Assembly: GCA_963676075.2 (NCBI GenBank) | Contig: CAXXNZ010000026.1 | Location: 17,411-81,410 of the forward strand | Source of the DNA: JAHJQZ01 sp963676075 | GTDB taxonomy: Bacteria; Pseudomonadota; Alphaproteobacteria; Rhizobiales; Devosiaceae | Length of the DNA stretch: 64,000 nt | Reading direction: 5' to 3' | Shown: piece by piece, positions 34,481 through 42,708 of the stretch | Layout of the letters: every line of letters starts with the position of its first letter | How positions within the stretch are numbered: position 1 is the first letter of the stretch | The notes under the pieces: model-generated | Told to the model about the DNA's origin: nothing | Database searches by the model: none | Seen by the model: only the letters and a program-made list of their open reading frames with translations | Position numbers and translations under genes: made by a program

Positions 34481-34701
34481 GTTTCGTCGCGAAAGCGACG
34501 TGGAAACGAAGCGCAATCTCCGCGTCCTCGGTTGCGCTTCCAGGAGGAAATGGCGTGCGCGCCATTTCCTCCGCTTTTCTTTCGAACTGGAGAGTCAGTT
34601 CGATCGGAACGAAACCAGCCGGGGACCTCGGCAGGCGTTGTTCCGGCGGGAAAAGACGTCCGTTGCCGCCGAGGCGGCGGCCGCGGCGGCGCTACGCCGC
34701 C
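34481..34701. ncRNA. Tandem array of perfect hairpins (candidate structured RNA or repeat cluster)
   Basis: Five strong stem-loops follow each other within 221 bp. 34481-34507: GTTTC-GTCGC, GAAA tetraloop, GCGAC, then GAAAC. 34508-34540: GAAGCGCAA / TTGCGCTTC. 34543-34572: GGAGGAAATGGCG / CGCCATTTCCTCC with a four-base loop. 34582-34603: TCGAACTG / CAGTTCGA. 34685-34701: GGCGGCG / CGCCGCC. Weaker ones flank them (34364-34395, 34453-34463, 34666-34679). The region is non-coding on both strands. I do not recognise it as RNase P, tmRNA, 6S or SRP RNA. It could be a new structured RNA or a cluster of palindromic repeats. Confidence 0.4.
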
Positions 34702-35075
34702 CTTCCCGGTTATCGTCTCCTGCGAGGCGGTCCAGGCAGTCGCCCAGCGCTAACCGCATGGAGCGGGAACGCGCCCTGGCCTTGGTCTCGACAAGTTGAC
34801 GAACACGCTATCGCTCGCATGTAGCGACGTTGCGCGGTGCTGTGGGGTGCGCCGCGCTGGCTGCGGCCGACTTCCGCCATAGGGGTCGGCCGCGCCTCCC
34901 TTGCTCTCCTGCCCACCTGAAGATGGTCAGTTCAGCCCGCGCCGGATGGTCGTCAATCACCGATGAATACGGCACTTTGCCGCACCGCAGTCGTGAGCGC
35001 GTCGGCTTGGGGCATGCAAGAATGCGGGTTGAGCAGGCACAAGCCGCTTGAGCCCTAAAGGGGATGGCTGTAGGA

Positions 35076-35087
35076 ATATTCGAATAT
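35076..35087. promoter_or_regulatory. Palindromic candidate operator upstream of sqr
   Basis: ATATTCGAATAT is a perfect 12 bp palindrome in an AT-rich patch 78 bp before the start codon, immediately followed by ACATATT. AT-rich palindromes of this kind are bound by ArsR-family persulfide sensors (BigR/SqrR) at sulfide-oxidation promoters in alphaproteobacteria. No such regulator gene is in the window, so the link is inference. Confidence 0.4.
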
Positions 35088-35164
35088 ACATATTGACCTA
35101 TGTCACAGTGAGGGCGCGGCGGCTTGACTAAGCTCCGCAATCGTTTGTTCGGAGGGGATCAACA

Positions 35165-36451
35165 ATGGCTCACATCGTAATTCTTGGCGCTGGTCTGGGC
35201 GGCGCTGTCATGGCCTATGAAATGAAGGCCGAAATGCGTGCCGAGGACCGGCTGACGGTCATCACCAAGGACCCGAAATACCATTTCGTTCCGTCCAATC
35301 CGTGGGTCGCGGTGAAATGGCGCGAGCGCATCGACACCGAGATCGACCTGGCCCCGGCCATGCGCCGGCGCGGCATCGAATTCCGCCCGGTTGCGGCCAA
35401 GCAGGTGGTTGCCGCCGAGAACCGCGTCGAACTGGTCGACGGCACCAGCGTTGATTACGACTACCTGATCATCGCCACCGGTCCGGAACTGGCCTTTGAC
35501 GAGATCGAAGGGCTCGGCCCGGATGCCGGTCACACGCAGTCTGTGTGCCATATCGATCACGCCGAGGCGGCTCACGCTGCCTTCGAGGAATTCGTCAAGG
35601 ATCCCGGCCCGATCGTCGTCGGCGCCGTGCAGGGCGCGTCCTGCTTCGGTCCGGCCTATGAATTCCTGTTCATTCTCGAGACCGAACTTCGCCGCCGCAA
35701 GATTCGCGACAAGGTGCCGATGACCTTCATCACCTCCGAGCCCTATATCGGGCATCTCGGGTTGGATGGCGTCGGCGACACCAAGGGTCTGCTCGAATCC
35801 AACATGCGCGAAAAGCACATCAAGTGGATGACCTCGACCAAACTGGTCAAGGCCGAGCCCGGCGTTCTGCATGTCGAGCAGATCGCCGACGACGGCACCT
35901 CCAAGGGCGTGACCGAAGTGCCGGCCAAGTTCTCGATGATGCTGCCGCCGTTCCGAGGAATCAAGCCGCTGTTCGGCAATGAGGGTCTGGTCAATCCGCG
36001 CGGCTTCGTCGTTGTCGACAATCACCAGCAGAACCCGACTTTCAAGAATGTCTTCTCGGTCGGCGTGTGTGTTGCGATCCCGCCGATGGGAGCGACGCCG
36101 GTGCCAGTGGGCGTGCCCAAGACCGGCTTCATGATCGAATCCATGGTCACCGCCACCGCCCTCAACCTCGGCCAGATCCTTCGCGGGGAAGAACCGACCC
36201 ATCAGGGCACCTGGAACGCCGTCTGCCTCGCCGATTTCGGCGACAGCGGCATCGCCTTCGTCGCTCAGCCGCAGATTCCGCCGCGCAACGTCAACTGGTC
36301 GTCGGAAGGCAAATGGGTGCACCTCGCCAAGATCGGCTTCGAGAAATATTTCATGTCCAAGATGAAATCGGGCAATTCCGAGCCCTTCTACGAGAAGCTG
36401 GCGCTGCAGGTGCTCGGCATCGACAAGCTCAAGGAAGTCAAGTCCGACTGA
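35165..36451 (+). CDS. sqr: Sulfide:quinone oxidoreductase (type I-like)
   Basis: 428 residues. The FAD-binding N-terminus is 'IVILGAGLGGAVMAYEM'. Three cysteines fall at 128 ('SVCHID'), 160 ('GASCFGP') and 354 ('NAVCLAD'), matching the redox cysteines of characterised SQRs (127/159/353 in Rhodobacter capsulatus). The C-terminus is amphipathic ('EKYFMSKMKSG') for membrane contact. It oxidises sulfide to polysulfide or persulfide and reduces quinone, feeding the bc1 complex encoded elsewhere in this window. GGAGGGG precedes the ATG. Followed by a hairpin, a short reading frame and a metal ATPase on the same strand. Confidence 0.93.
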   Translation: MAHIVILGAGLGGAVMAYEMKAEMRAEDRLTVITKDPKYHFVPSNPWVAVKWRERIDTEIDLAPAMRRRGIEFRPVAAKQVVAAENRVELVDGTSVDYDYLIIATGPELAFDEIEGLGPDAGHTQSVCHIDHAEAAHAAFEEFVKDPGPIVVGAVQGASCFGPAYEFLFILETELRRRKIRDKVPMTFITSEPYIGHLGLDGVGDTKGLLESNMREKHIKWMTSTKLVKAEPGVLHVEQIADDGTSKGVTEVPAKFSMMLPPFRGIKPLFGNEGLVNPRGFVVVDNHQQNPTFKNVFSVGVCVAIPPMGATPVPVGVPKTGFMIESMVTATALNLGQILRGEEPTHQGTWNAVCLADFGDSGIAFVAQPQIPPRNVNWSSEGKWVHLAKIGFEKYFMSKMKSGNSEPFYEKLALQVLGIDKLKEVKSD

Positions 36452-36467
36452 CCGGATCGCGGCGTCT

Positions 36468-36497
36468 TCCGTTCCCGGTTCTTCAGCCGGGAACGGA
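36468..36497 (+). terminator. Perfect stem-loop after sqr
   Basis: TCCGTTCCCGG (36468-36478) and CCGGGAACGGA (36487-36497) form an eleven-pair stem with an eight-base loop, 16 bp after the stop. There is no T-run, so it may stabilise the sqr message or attenuate readthrough into the ATPase gene. Confidence 0.55.
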
Positions 36498-36591
36498 GCG
36501 CCGAGACAATCGAGGGGACCATCGTCATGAGCGTTCGCGCTCCGCCGATGGCGCGCCGGACCTCCTGCCAAGCGCAGGACAGGCGCACATC

Positions 36592-36681
36592 ATGAAGAAG
36601 CGGGCCGCTAACAAACCGGCCCCATGCGCCGGTTCATCCGGACCCGCCGGAGCCGGCCCAAGCCGGAGGGTCTGTTTGTGA
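36592..36681 (+). CDS. Possible 29-residue leader peptide coupled to the ATPase gene
   Basis: A short frame from ATG 36592 encodes a basic peptide beginning MKKRAANKPAPC, with two cysteines. Its TGA overlaps the GTG start of the ATPase (GTGA), the arrangement used for translational coupling. There is no convincing ribosome-binding site for it, so it may be chance. Confidence 0.2.
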   Translation: MKKRAANKPAPCAGSSGPAGAGPSRRVCL

Positions 36682-38501
36682 CCCGTCCCGGCGCCGACAT
36701 GATCAAGCCCGCCCTTGTTGCCATTGCAGCGGGCGGGCTTTTGATTGGCTTAATGCTCATGTGGGCCGGCAAGGGCGATCTGGCCCATATGGTCTTCATC
36801 GCCTTCACCATGCCTGTGCTCGCCGCGCTCGTGGTCGAAATCGCCCTTAGCCTGAGAAAGGGCGAGATCGGGCTCGACATCGTCGCGGCCCTGTCGATGA
36901 CGGCGGCGATCGTGTTCGACGAGGAGCTGGCGGCCATCGTCGTGGCGCTGATGTATTCAGGTGGGCAAATGCTCGAAAGCTTTGCCGAGGCCCGCGCCCG
37001 GCGCGGCATGACGGCGCTGCTGGCGCGGGCGCCGCGGACTGCCTTCCGCTACCAGGGTGACGAACTGGTCGAGATTCCGCTGGCCGACATCCGGCCCAAC
37101 GACCGGCTGATGGTGAGAAAAGGCGACATCGTGCCCGTCGACGGGCAGGTGTCGACCGGCATCGGCGTGCTCGATGAATCGACCCTGACTGGCGAGTCCA
37201 GGCCGGTGCGGCGAGAAACCGGCGACGCGGTGTTTTCCGGCACTGCCAATATTGGCGAGCCGTTTGACCTTGTCGCCTCCCAAACCGCCGAGAATTCGAC
37301 GGTCGCCGGCATAGTCCGCCTGGTCGAACAGGCGCAGCAATCGCGGGCGCCAATGACCCGGCTGGCCGATCGCTATGCCATCGGCTTCCTGGTGTTGACG
37401 CTGGTCATCGCCGGGCTGGCCTATATCCTGTCCGGCGATCCGGTTCGCATCGTCGCCGTGCTCGTGGTCGCCACCCCCTGCCCGCTGATCCTGGCGGTGC
37501 CGGTGGCGCTGGTGGCCGGGCTCTCCCGCGCCGCCTCGCAAGGCATCCTCATCAAGGGCGGCAAGGTGCTCGAGGCCATCGCCGGGGTGAAGGCACTGGT
37601 CATCGACAAGACCGGCACCCTGACCACGGGCCACGCGGCTCTCGTTTCCATTAACAGCGAAGGCGACCCTGACGAGGTGTTGCGTCTTGCCGCCGGTCTC
37701 GATCAAGCGAGCCAGCATACGCTCGCCCGCACCATCGTTCACGCCGCCCGTGACCGTGGCCTGTCGCTGCCGACACCAAAGAACGCCAGCGAGAGTGTGG
37801 GTGAAGGCATCGAGGGCGAGGTCGACGGTCACAGCGTCATCGTCGGTGGCGCGCATTTCGTCGCCAGCCGGCTTGGGAAGGACGTGGAAGGTCTCTCAGC
37901 ACCAGCGCCATCCGGCGCCATCGCCGTTGGCGTCGCCATCGACGGCAAATGGGCAGGGGCGCTGATCCTTGCCGACGAGTTGCGCGCCGGATCGGCCGAG
38001 CTTTTGACCAACCTGCGCAATGAGGGAATCGAACACATCGTTCTGGCGACCGGCGACACGCAAGCTGCAGCGGAAGCGACGGCGGCTCACCTGCCGCTCG
38101 ATTTCATTCACGCCGCGGCAACGCCCGAGCAGAAAATGCTCATCGTCGTCGCCGAGCGCAAATACGGGCCGGTGATGATGGTCGGAGATGGGGTCAATGA
38201 CGCCCCGGCCCTGGCAACCGCCGATATCGGCGTCGCCATGGGTGCACATGGCAGCGCCGCTTCGGCAGAAACCGCCGACATGGTGATCCTGGTCGACGCC
38301 ATCGACCGCGTGCTGCCCGGCATCCGCATCGCCAAACGCTCGAAACGCATCGCTCTGCAAAGCGTTTACGCCGGCATCGGATTGTCCGTCGCTTTCATGG
38401 TCGTGGCAGCCGCCGGATACCTGCTGCCGGTCGAAGGCGCGCTGATTCAGGAAGCGATCGACGTCGCCGTCATCCTCAACGCCATGCGGGCCCTGCGCTG
38501 A
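36678..38501 (+). CDS. P1B-type heavy-metal-transporting ATPase
   Basis: 607 residues from GTG 36678, eight bases after GGAGG; an upstream ATG (36624) has no ribosome-binding site. All P-type ATPase elements are present: TGES (171-174), the metal-site motif TPCPLI (from 266), DKTGTLT (from 311) and 'MVGDGVNDAP'. The P1B His-Pro motif reads Ser-Gln-His-Thr (345-348), so the proline is replaced by threonine. There is no N-terminal metal-binding domain and there are few N-terminal helices. TPC in place of CPC or SPC does not identify the metal. It would export a heavy-metal cation; proximity to sqr suggests a thiophilic metal or a link with sulfide stress. Confidence 0.88.
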   Translation: MTRPGADMIKPALVAIAAGGLLIGLMLMWAGKGDLAHMVFIAFTMPVLAALVVEIALSLRKGEIGLDIVAALSMTAAIVFDEELAAIVVALMYSGGQMLESFAEARARRGMTALLARAPRTAFRYQGDELVEIPLADIRPNDRLMVRKGDIVPVDGQVSTGIGVLDESTLTGESRPVRRETGDAVFSGTANIGEPFDLVASQTAENSTVAGIVRLVEQAQQSRAPMTRLADRYAIGFLVLTLVIAGLAYILSGDPVRIVAVLVVATPCPLILAVPVALVAGLSRAASQGILIKGGKVLEAIAGVKALVIDKTGTLTTGHAALVSINSEGDPDEVLRLAAGLDQASQHTLARTIVHAARDRGLSLPTPKNASESVGEGIEGEVDGHSVIVGGAHFVASRLGKDVEGLSAPAPSGAIAVGVAIDGKWAGALILADELRAGSAELLTNLRNEGIEHIVLATGDTQAAAEATAAHLPLDFIHAAATPEQKMLIVVAERKYGPVMMVGDGVNDAPALATADIGVAMGAHGSAASAETADMVILVDAIDRVLPGIRIAKRSKRIALQSVYAGIGLSVAFMVVAAAGYLLPVEGALIQEAIDVAVILNAMRALR

Positions 38502-38773
38502 ACTGGCGGCGGACCGGTATTGCAAGAAAGCTCGGCCGTCAGGTGGCGCTTGAGACGTCGCAGCCTGATCGGATGGATTGAGCCGGAAGGGCCGACCGCC
38601 AGACGACCAGCCCTTCCGTTTTCACTTCGTGCAACCAGGCGCAGATTACATTCAGGAGGAGCCACCTGATCCGCCCGCAGCTTTTGCAGGGTCACATTTC
38701 CGAGCTGGAAAAGTGGACCCGCTTTTCCTCACGCCCTCTAGAGCAGATCATTTTCTGATGGATTCGCGGCCTA

Positions 38774-38930
38774 CTTCCCTCCCATTGTGGGGAGGGTTGG
38801 CGAACAGGACTTAGCCCTTGCTAAGTCCATCGTGAGCCTGGGTGGGGGTAAGGCCCCACGCTCCGCGCCTGAGGCTCCACCCCACCCGACTCGACTGCGT
38901 CGAGCCACCCTCCCCATCAAGGGGAGGGAA
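38774..38930. repeat. Approximately 157 bp palindromic intergenic repeat, copy A
   Basis: This element recurs at 49578-49736 with only scattered differences. Its ends are inverted repeats (CTTCCCTCCC... and ...GGGGAGGGAAG). Inside are TGGCGAACAGGACTTAGC, CCTTGCTAAGTCC, CTCCACCCCACCCGAC and CCACCCTCCCCATCAAGG. It is non-coding; a false frame through it reads LWGGLANRT. It occupies much of the 463 bp gap 38502-38964, whose remainder shows only a short element (AGAGCAGATCATTTTC) at 38741. Confidence 0.8.
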
Positions 38931-38964
38931 GCGGGAGGTCGCTTCAGACAAAATCTGACAGGCT

Positions 38965-40689
38965 CTAGCGGAGCCAGTTGGTACGGGTCAGCTCGACCAG
39001 TTCGTCGCCACGACCATTGAGAATGGCCCGCATCATGTAGACGCTGAATCCCTTGGCCTGCTCCATGGAGATCTTCGGCGGCATCGCCAGCTCCTGTTTG
39101 GCGGTGAGCACGTCGAGCAATGCCGGACCGGGGGTGGCCAAAAACCTGTCGAGAGCCGCCGGCAATTCGGCGTCATTTTCGACACGGATGCCCTCGATAC
39201 CGATGGCCTCAGCAATCTTGACGAAATCGGGCTCGTTGAGATCGGTGTCATCGGAAATGTAACCGCCGGCTTTCATTTCCATCGCCACGAAGCCGAGCGA
39301 GCGATTGTGGAAGACCACGAGCTTCACCGGCAGATCGAGCTGCTTGAGGGTGAAGATGTCGCCCATCAGCATGGAAAAGCCGCCATCGCCGCACAGAGCG
39401 ATCACCTGCCTTTGTCTGTCCACCGCCTGCGCGCCGATCGCCTGCGGCATGGCATTGGCCATCGAACCATGGCTGAATGAGCCGAGCAGACGCCGCTTGC
39501 CGTTCATCGGCAGATAGCGCGCAGCCCAGACGGTCGGGGTGCCGACATCCGCGGTAAAGACGGTGTTTTCGGCGGCCTTCTCGCCAATCAGTCTGGCAAG
39601 GTATTGCGGGTGGATGGCCTTTTTCTGTCCGCCCGGTTTGGCCAGATCGTCCAACCCCTTGCGCGCGTCCTTGTAATGGGCCAGTGCCGACTTCAGGAAA
39701 TCGTCCTTAGCGCGGGGTTTGAGCCTGGGCATCAGGGCGGCGACGGTGTCCTTGATGTCGCCGATCAGGCCGAGATCGACCTGTGCATGTGCGCCCAGCG
39801 CCTCGGGCCTGGTGTCGATCTGAATGATCTTGGCATTGTCGGGGTAGAAAGCCCGATAGGGAAAGCTCGATCCCAGAATCAGCAGCGTGTCGGCGTTTTC
39901 CATGGCGTGGTAGCCCGAGGAAAAGCCGATCAGCCCGGTCATGCCCACATCATACGGGTTGTCGTATTCGACATGTTCCTTGCCGCGCAGAGCGTGAACG
40001 ACCGGCGCCTTGAGGGTCTTTGCCAGCTCGACCACCTCGTCGTGGGCATTCGCGCAGCCGGCGCCGGCGAGAATGGTGATCTTGCTGCCCTCGTTCAGCA
40101 TGGCGGCGAGCCGGTCTATGTCGGCGTCGCCGGGACGGGTCAGCGCCGGTGCCGGCTCACTCCAGCGCACCGGGACGCCTTCCGGCATGGCTTTGAGCGC
40201 CACGTCGCCCGGCAGCACCACCACCGCCACGCCCTTTTTCAGGATGGCTGTGCGCATGGCGATGTCGAACACATTCGGCATCTGCTCGGGACTGCTCACC
40301 AATTCGCAATAGACGCTGCATTCCTTGAACAGCTCCTGCGGGTGGGTCTCCTGGAAATAGCCCGTGCCGATTTCCGAGGACGGGATATGGGCGGCAATCG
40401 CCAGCACCGGAACATGGTTGCGCTGGCAATCGTAAAGCCCGTTGATCAGGTGGAGATTGCCGGGACCGCATGATCCGGCGCAGACAGCGAGTTCACCGGT
40501 AATGTGCGCTTCGGCGCCAGCCGCGAACGCCGCCACCTCTTCATGCCGGGTTCCCATCCAGTCGATCTTTTTCTGCCGATGAAGGCTGTCGCTCAAACCG
40601 TTGAGCGAGTCACCGGTCACCCCCCAGATGCGTTTGACACCGGCCTCTGCCAGATAGCGGGCGATGTAGTTCGCAATGCTTTCACTCAT
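38965..40689 (-). CDS. poxB: ThDP-dependent pyruvate oxidase/dehydrogenase (quinone-type)
   Basis: 574 residues of the POX/acetolactate-synthase family. The ThDP-binding region is 'ALCGDGGFSMLMGDIFTLKQLDLPVKLVVFHN', the N-terminal glutamate lies in 'GTRHEEVAAFAAGAEA', and 'GSCGPGNLHLINGLYDCQRNHVPVLAIAAH' matches PoxB. It decarboxylates pyruvate to acetate and CO2, passing electrons through FAD to quinone. The C-terminus (about the last 25 residues) is the region that binds membrane in E. coli PoxB. AAAGGA precedes the ATG. Single gene. Confidence 0.9.
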   Translation of the reverse strand: MSESIANYIARYLAEAGVKRIWGVTGDSLNGLSDSLHRQKKIDWMGTRHEEVAAFAAGAEAHITGELAVCAGSCGPGNLHLINGLYDCQRNHVPVLAIAAHIPSSEIGTGYFQETHPQELFKECSVYCELVSSPEQMPNVFDIAMRTAILKKGVAVVVLPGDVALKAMPEGVPVRWSEPAPALTRPGDADIDRLAAMLNEGSKITILAGAGCANAHDEVVELAKTLKAPVVHALRGKEHVEYDNPYDVGMTGLIGFSSGYHAMENADTLLILGSSFPYRAFYPDNAKIIQIDTRPEALGAHAQVDLGLIGDIKDTVAALMPRLKPRAKDDFLKSALAHYKDARKGLDDLAKPGGQKKAIHPQYLARLIGEKAAENTVFTADVGTPTVWAARYLPMNGKRRLLGSFSHGSMANAMPQAIGAQAVDRQRQVIALCGDGGFSMLMGDIFTLKQLDLPVKLVVFHNRSLGFVAMEMKAGGYISDDTDLNEPDFVKIAEAIGIEGIRVENDAELPAALDRFLATPGPALLDVLTAKQELAMPPKISMEQAKGFSVYMMRAILNGRGDELVELTRTNWLR

Positions 40690-40919
40690 GACGAAATCCT
40701 TTGGCGATTGACGGAGACGGTATTTCCGGCTGCGCCGTAGGGAACGGCAGCGTTCGTGCGTCGAGTCGAAAATGCCAATAGGTCCCTGTTATCGACCTTT
40801 GAAGCTCGCTCCACCATGCCCAATTGGACATGGCAGAAATACTGTCCTTTCATACCCTTGCCCTGAGTGGCGCAATTGCCGGAGTCCTGGCAACGGTGAA
40901 GAGTTCATGCATGGCAAAA

Positions 40920-40948
40920 AGGCGGCGGACCTTCGCGATCCGCCGCCT
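40920..40948 (-). terminator. Rho-independent terminator of the MFS gene
   Basis: AGGCGGCGGA (40920-40929) and TCCGCCGCCT (40939-40948) form a perfect ten-pair stem with a nine-base loop. On the minus strand it runs into TTTTT, 33 bp after the MFS stop. Confidence 0.85.
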
Positions 40949-40980
40949 ATTGTCCGAAGCAGGAGACTGGATATGGCCGG

Positions 40981-42594
40981 CTATTCGGCCGACCTGACGG
41001 CGCGGGGCACGTCCTCTTCGCCGAATTGCGGGTGCTGGTCCGCCGGGCTCTCGCGCTGAGCACGCTGAGGCGGGGCGGAATGACTGCGCAAGGGCACCTC
41101 CTTGAGCAGCAGCGCAAGGATCAGGCCGAAGACGGCGACACCAGCTCCGATCTGAAAGACCGGATGCAGGGCATTCGTTACGGTGCTGGCAACCTCACCA
41201 TGCAGTTCAGGCGGCAGTTTCGAGAGCATTTGCGGACTGATCTCGCCGGTCAGCACCGTGCCGTCGGGCAGTGTCGGCATGTTTCCGGCCAGCTCCGACG
41301 CGAACAGCGCTCCGAACAGGGCGACGCCCAGCGAGCCACCGACCTGGCGCAGCATGATGCCCGCCGCCGTGGCGGCCCCCATCATCTCGCGCGGCGCGGC
41401 ATTCTGAACTGCCGTGGTAACGATCGGCATGATCGACCCCATGCCCATGCCGGAGACCAGAATGAAAATGCCGATGAGGATATTGCTGGTATCGGGCGCG
41501 ATGGTCGACAGCGCCAGCATGCCGATGATGAGCAGTGTCATACCGGCAATGGGCTGAAACTTGTAGCGCCCGGTCCGGGTCATCATCTGGCCCGAAATGG
41601 TCGACCCCAGCATGGTGCCGACCATCATCGGCAGCATCAGCAGGCCGGAGTTTGTCGGCGAGACCCCCTTGGCCACCTGCAGATACATCGGCACGAAGGT
41701 GATGGTGCCAAGCATGGCAACGCCGAGAACGAAGCCGACGCTGGTCGTCACGACAAAGACATTGGAGCGGAACAGGACCAGCGGCAGGATCGGTTCGCTT
41801 GCCCGCGCCTCGACGATAACGAAGCCGACGAGACCGAACACGGCCACCACAATCATCGTGATGATCTCCGGCGAGGTCCAGGCGAAGGTGCGTCCACCCA
41901 GGCTGGTGAACAGGACCAGTGATCCGAGCGAAACCATCAACAACACCGCGCCGGCATAATCGATCTTGTGGGTCACCTTGCCAGGATGGGCCTTGAAGGC
42001 GAGCCAGAACCCGATCAACGCCACGATGCCGAGCGGCAGATTGATGTAAAAGATCCAGTGCCAGCTGAGGTTCTCGACGAACCAGCCGCCAAGAAGCGGT
42101 CCGGCAACGCTCGACAGCGAAAACACGCCGGCGAACACGCCCTGGATCTTGCCGCGATCCCTGGGCGGAATGACGTCGCCGATGATCGACAGGGCTAGGA
42201 CGAACAGTCCGCCGCCGCCAAAACCTTGGATGGTGCGCGAAACGATGAGGAAGAGCATCGATTGCGACAGCCCGGCCAGGGCCGAACCACCCAGAAACAG
42301 TACGATGGCGACAATCACGACGATCCGGCGTCCGTAAAGATCGCCGAGCTTGCCATAGATCGGCGCAACAACGGTCGAGGACAACAGATAGGCCGTGACG
42401 ACCCAGCTCAGATGCTCGATGCCGCCGAGATCGGCAACAATGGTCGGCAGCGCCGTCGACACGATGGTCTGGTCGAGCGAGGCAAGCAGCAGAAGCACTG
42501 CTACCGAGGCGATGACGACGCGCACCGATGACGGTACGCCATGCCCTGTGTCTTCGTTCGCGTGAGCCTGATCGGACAAATGTGATCTCCGCAA
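40981..42594 (-). CDS. DHA2-family MFS drug exporter (EmrB/QacA type)
   Basis: 537 residues with fourteen predicted membrane helices. Recognisable are 'LDQTIVSTALPTIVADLGG' (motif D1 of DHA2 exporters), 'GKLGDLYGRRIVVIVAIVLF' (motif A) and 'IQGFGGGGLFVLALSIIGDVIPPRDRGKIQG'. It is a proton-driven exporter of lipophilic drugs in the inner membrane. Divergent from a MarR regulator with inverted repeats between them, so it is probably repressed by it. Confidence 0.93.
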   Translation of the reverse strand: MRRSHLSDQAHANEDTGHGVPSSVRVVIASVAVLLLLASLDQTIVSTALPTIVADLGGIEHLSWVVTAYLLSSTVVAPIYGKLGDLYGRRIVVIVAIVLFLGGSALAGLSQSMLFLIVSRTIQGFGGGGLFVLALSIIGDVIPPRDRGKIQGVFAGVFSLSSVAGPLLGGWFVENLSWHWIFYINLPLGIVALIGFWLAFKAHPGKVTHKIDYAGAVLLMVSLGSLVLFTSLGGRTFAWTSPEIITMIVVAVFGLVGFVIVEARASEPILPLVLFRSNVFVVTTSVGFVLGVAMLGTITFVPMYLQVAKGVSPTNSGLLMLPMMVGTMLGSTISGQMMTRTGRYKFQPIAGMTLLIIGMLALSTIAPDTSNILIGIFILVSGMGMGSIMPIVTTAVQNAAPREMMGAATAAGIMLRQVGGSLGVALFGALFASELAGNMPTLPDGTVLTGEISPQMLSKLPPELHGEVASTVTNALHPVFQIGAGVAVFGLILALLLKEVPLRSHSAPPQRAQRESPADQHPQFGEEDVPRAVRSAE

Positions 42595-42646
42595 TGATGC
42601 CGTTGGGATGGAGCAGTCAAGGCGGCGTCAATACGGGCTGGCTATT

Positions 42647-42671
42647 TATATGTCAAGCGCACATATATGTG
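42647..42671. promoter_or_regulatory. Candidate MarR operators between the MFS and MarR genes
   Basis: Two overlapping inverted repeats: TATATGT-N7-ACATATA (42647-42667) and the perfect palindrome CACATATATGTG (42660-42671). A further half-site CACATAT lies at 42694. They sit between the divergent starts, in a patch that is AT-rich for this genome. Confidence 0.6.
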
Positions 42672-42708
42672 AGTAACACATAGTTGACGCGAGCACATAT
42701 CCCGCGAT

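Larger units (their letters stand above)
33608..35164. other. 1.56 kb stretch without a supported gene
   Basis: The longest gene-free interval in the window. About 33,930-34,090 is noticeably AT-rich (ends TTTTATTTCATATACTTAAAC), and 34,170-34,260 is also below average in GC. No frame here looks like a protein family or has a credible ribosome-binding site. 34,364-34,701 carries a series of hairpins, described separately, and the end holds a palindrome that is probably the promoter region of the sulfide:quinone oxidoreductase gene. Confidence 0.5.

Noticed and set aside
34364..34701. Considered as the two-piece tmRNA or RNase P RNA of alphaproteobacteria.
   Set aside because: No tag-peptide reading frame such as the usual ANDN start, no tRNA-like acceptor end and none of the conserved RNase P core stretches.
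34449..34799. A 116-codon Arg/Ser/Ala-rich frame across the hairpin array.
   Set aside because: Its codons are made of palindromic repeats in a region that folds strongly; no protein-like pattern.
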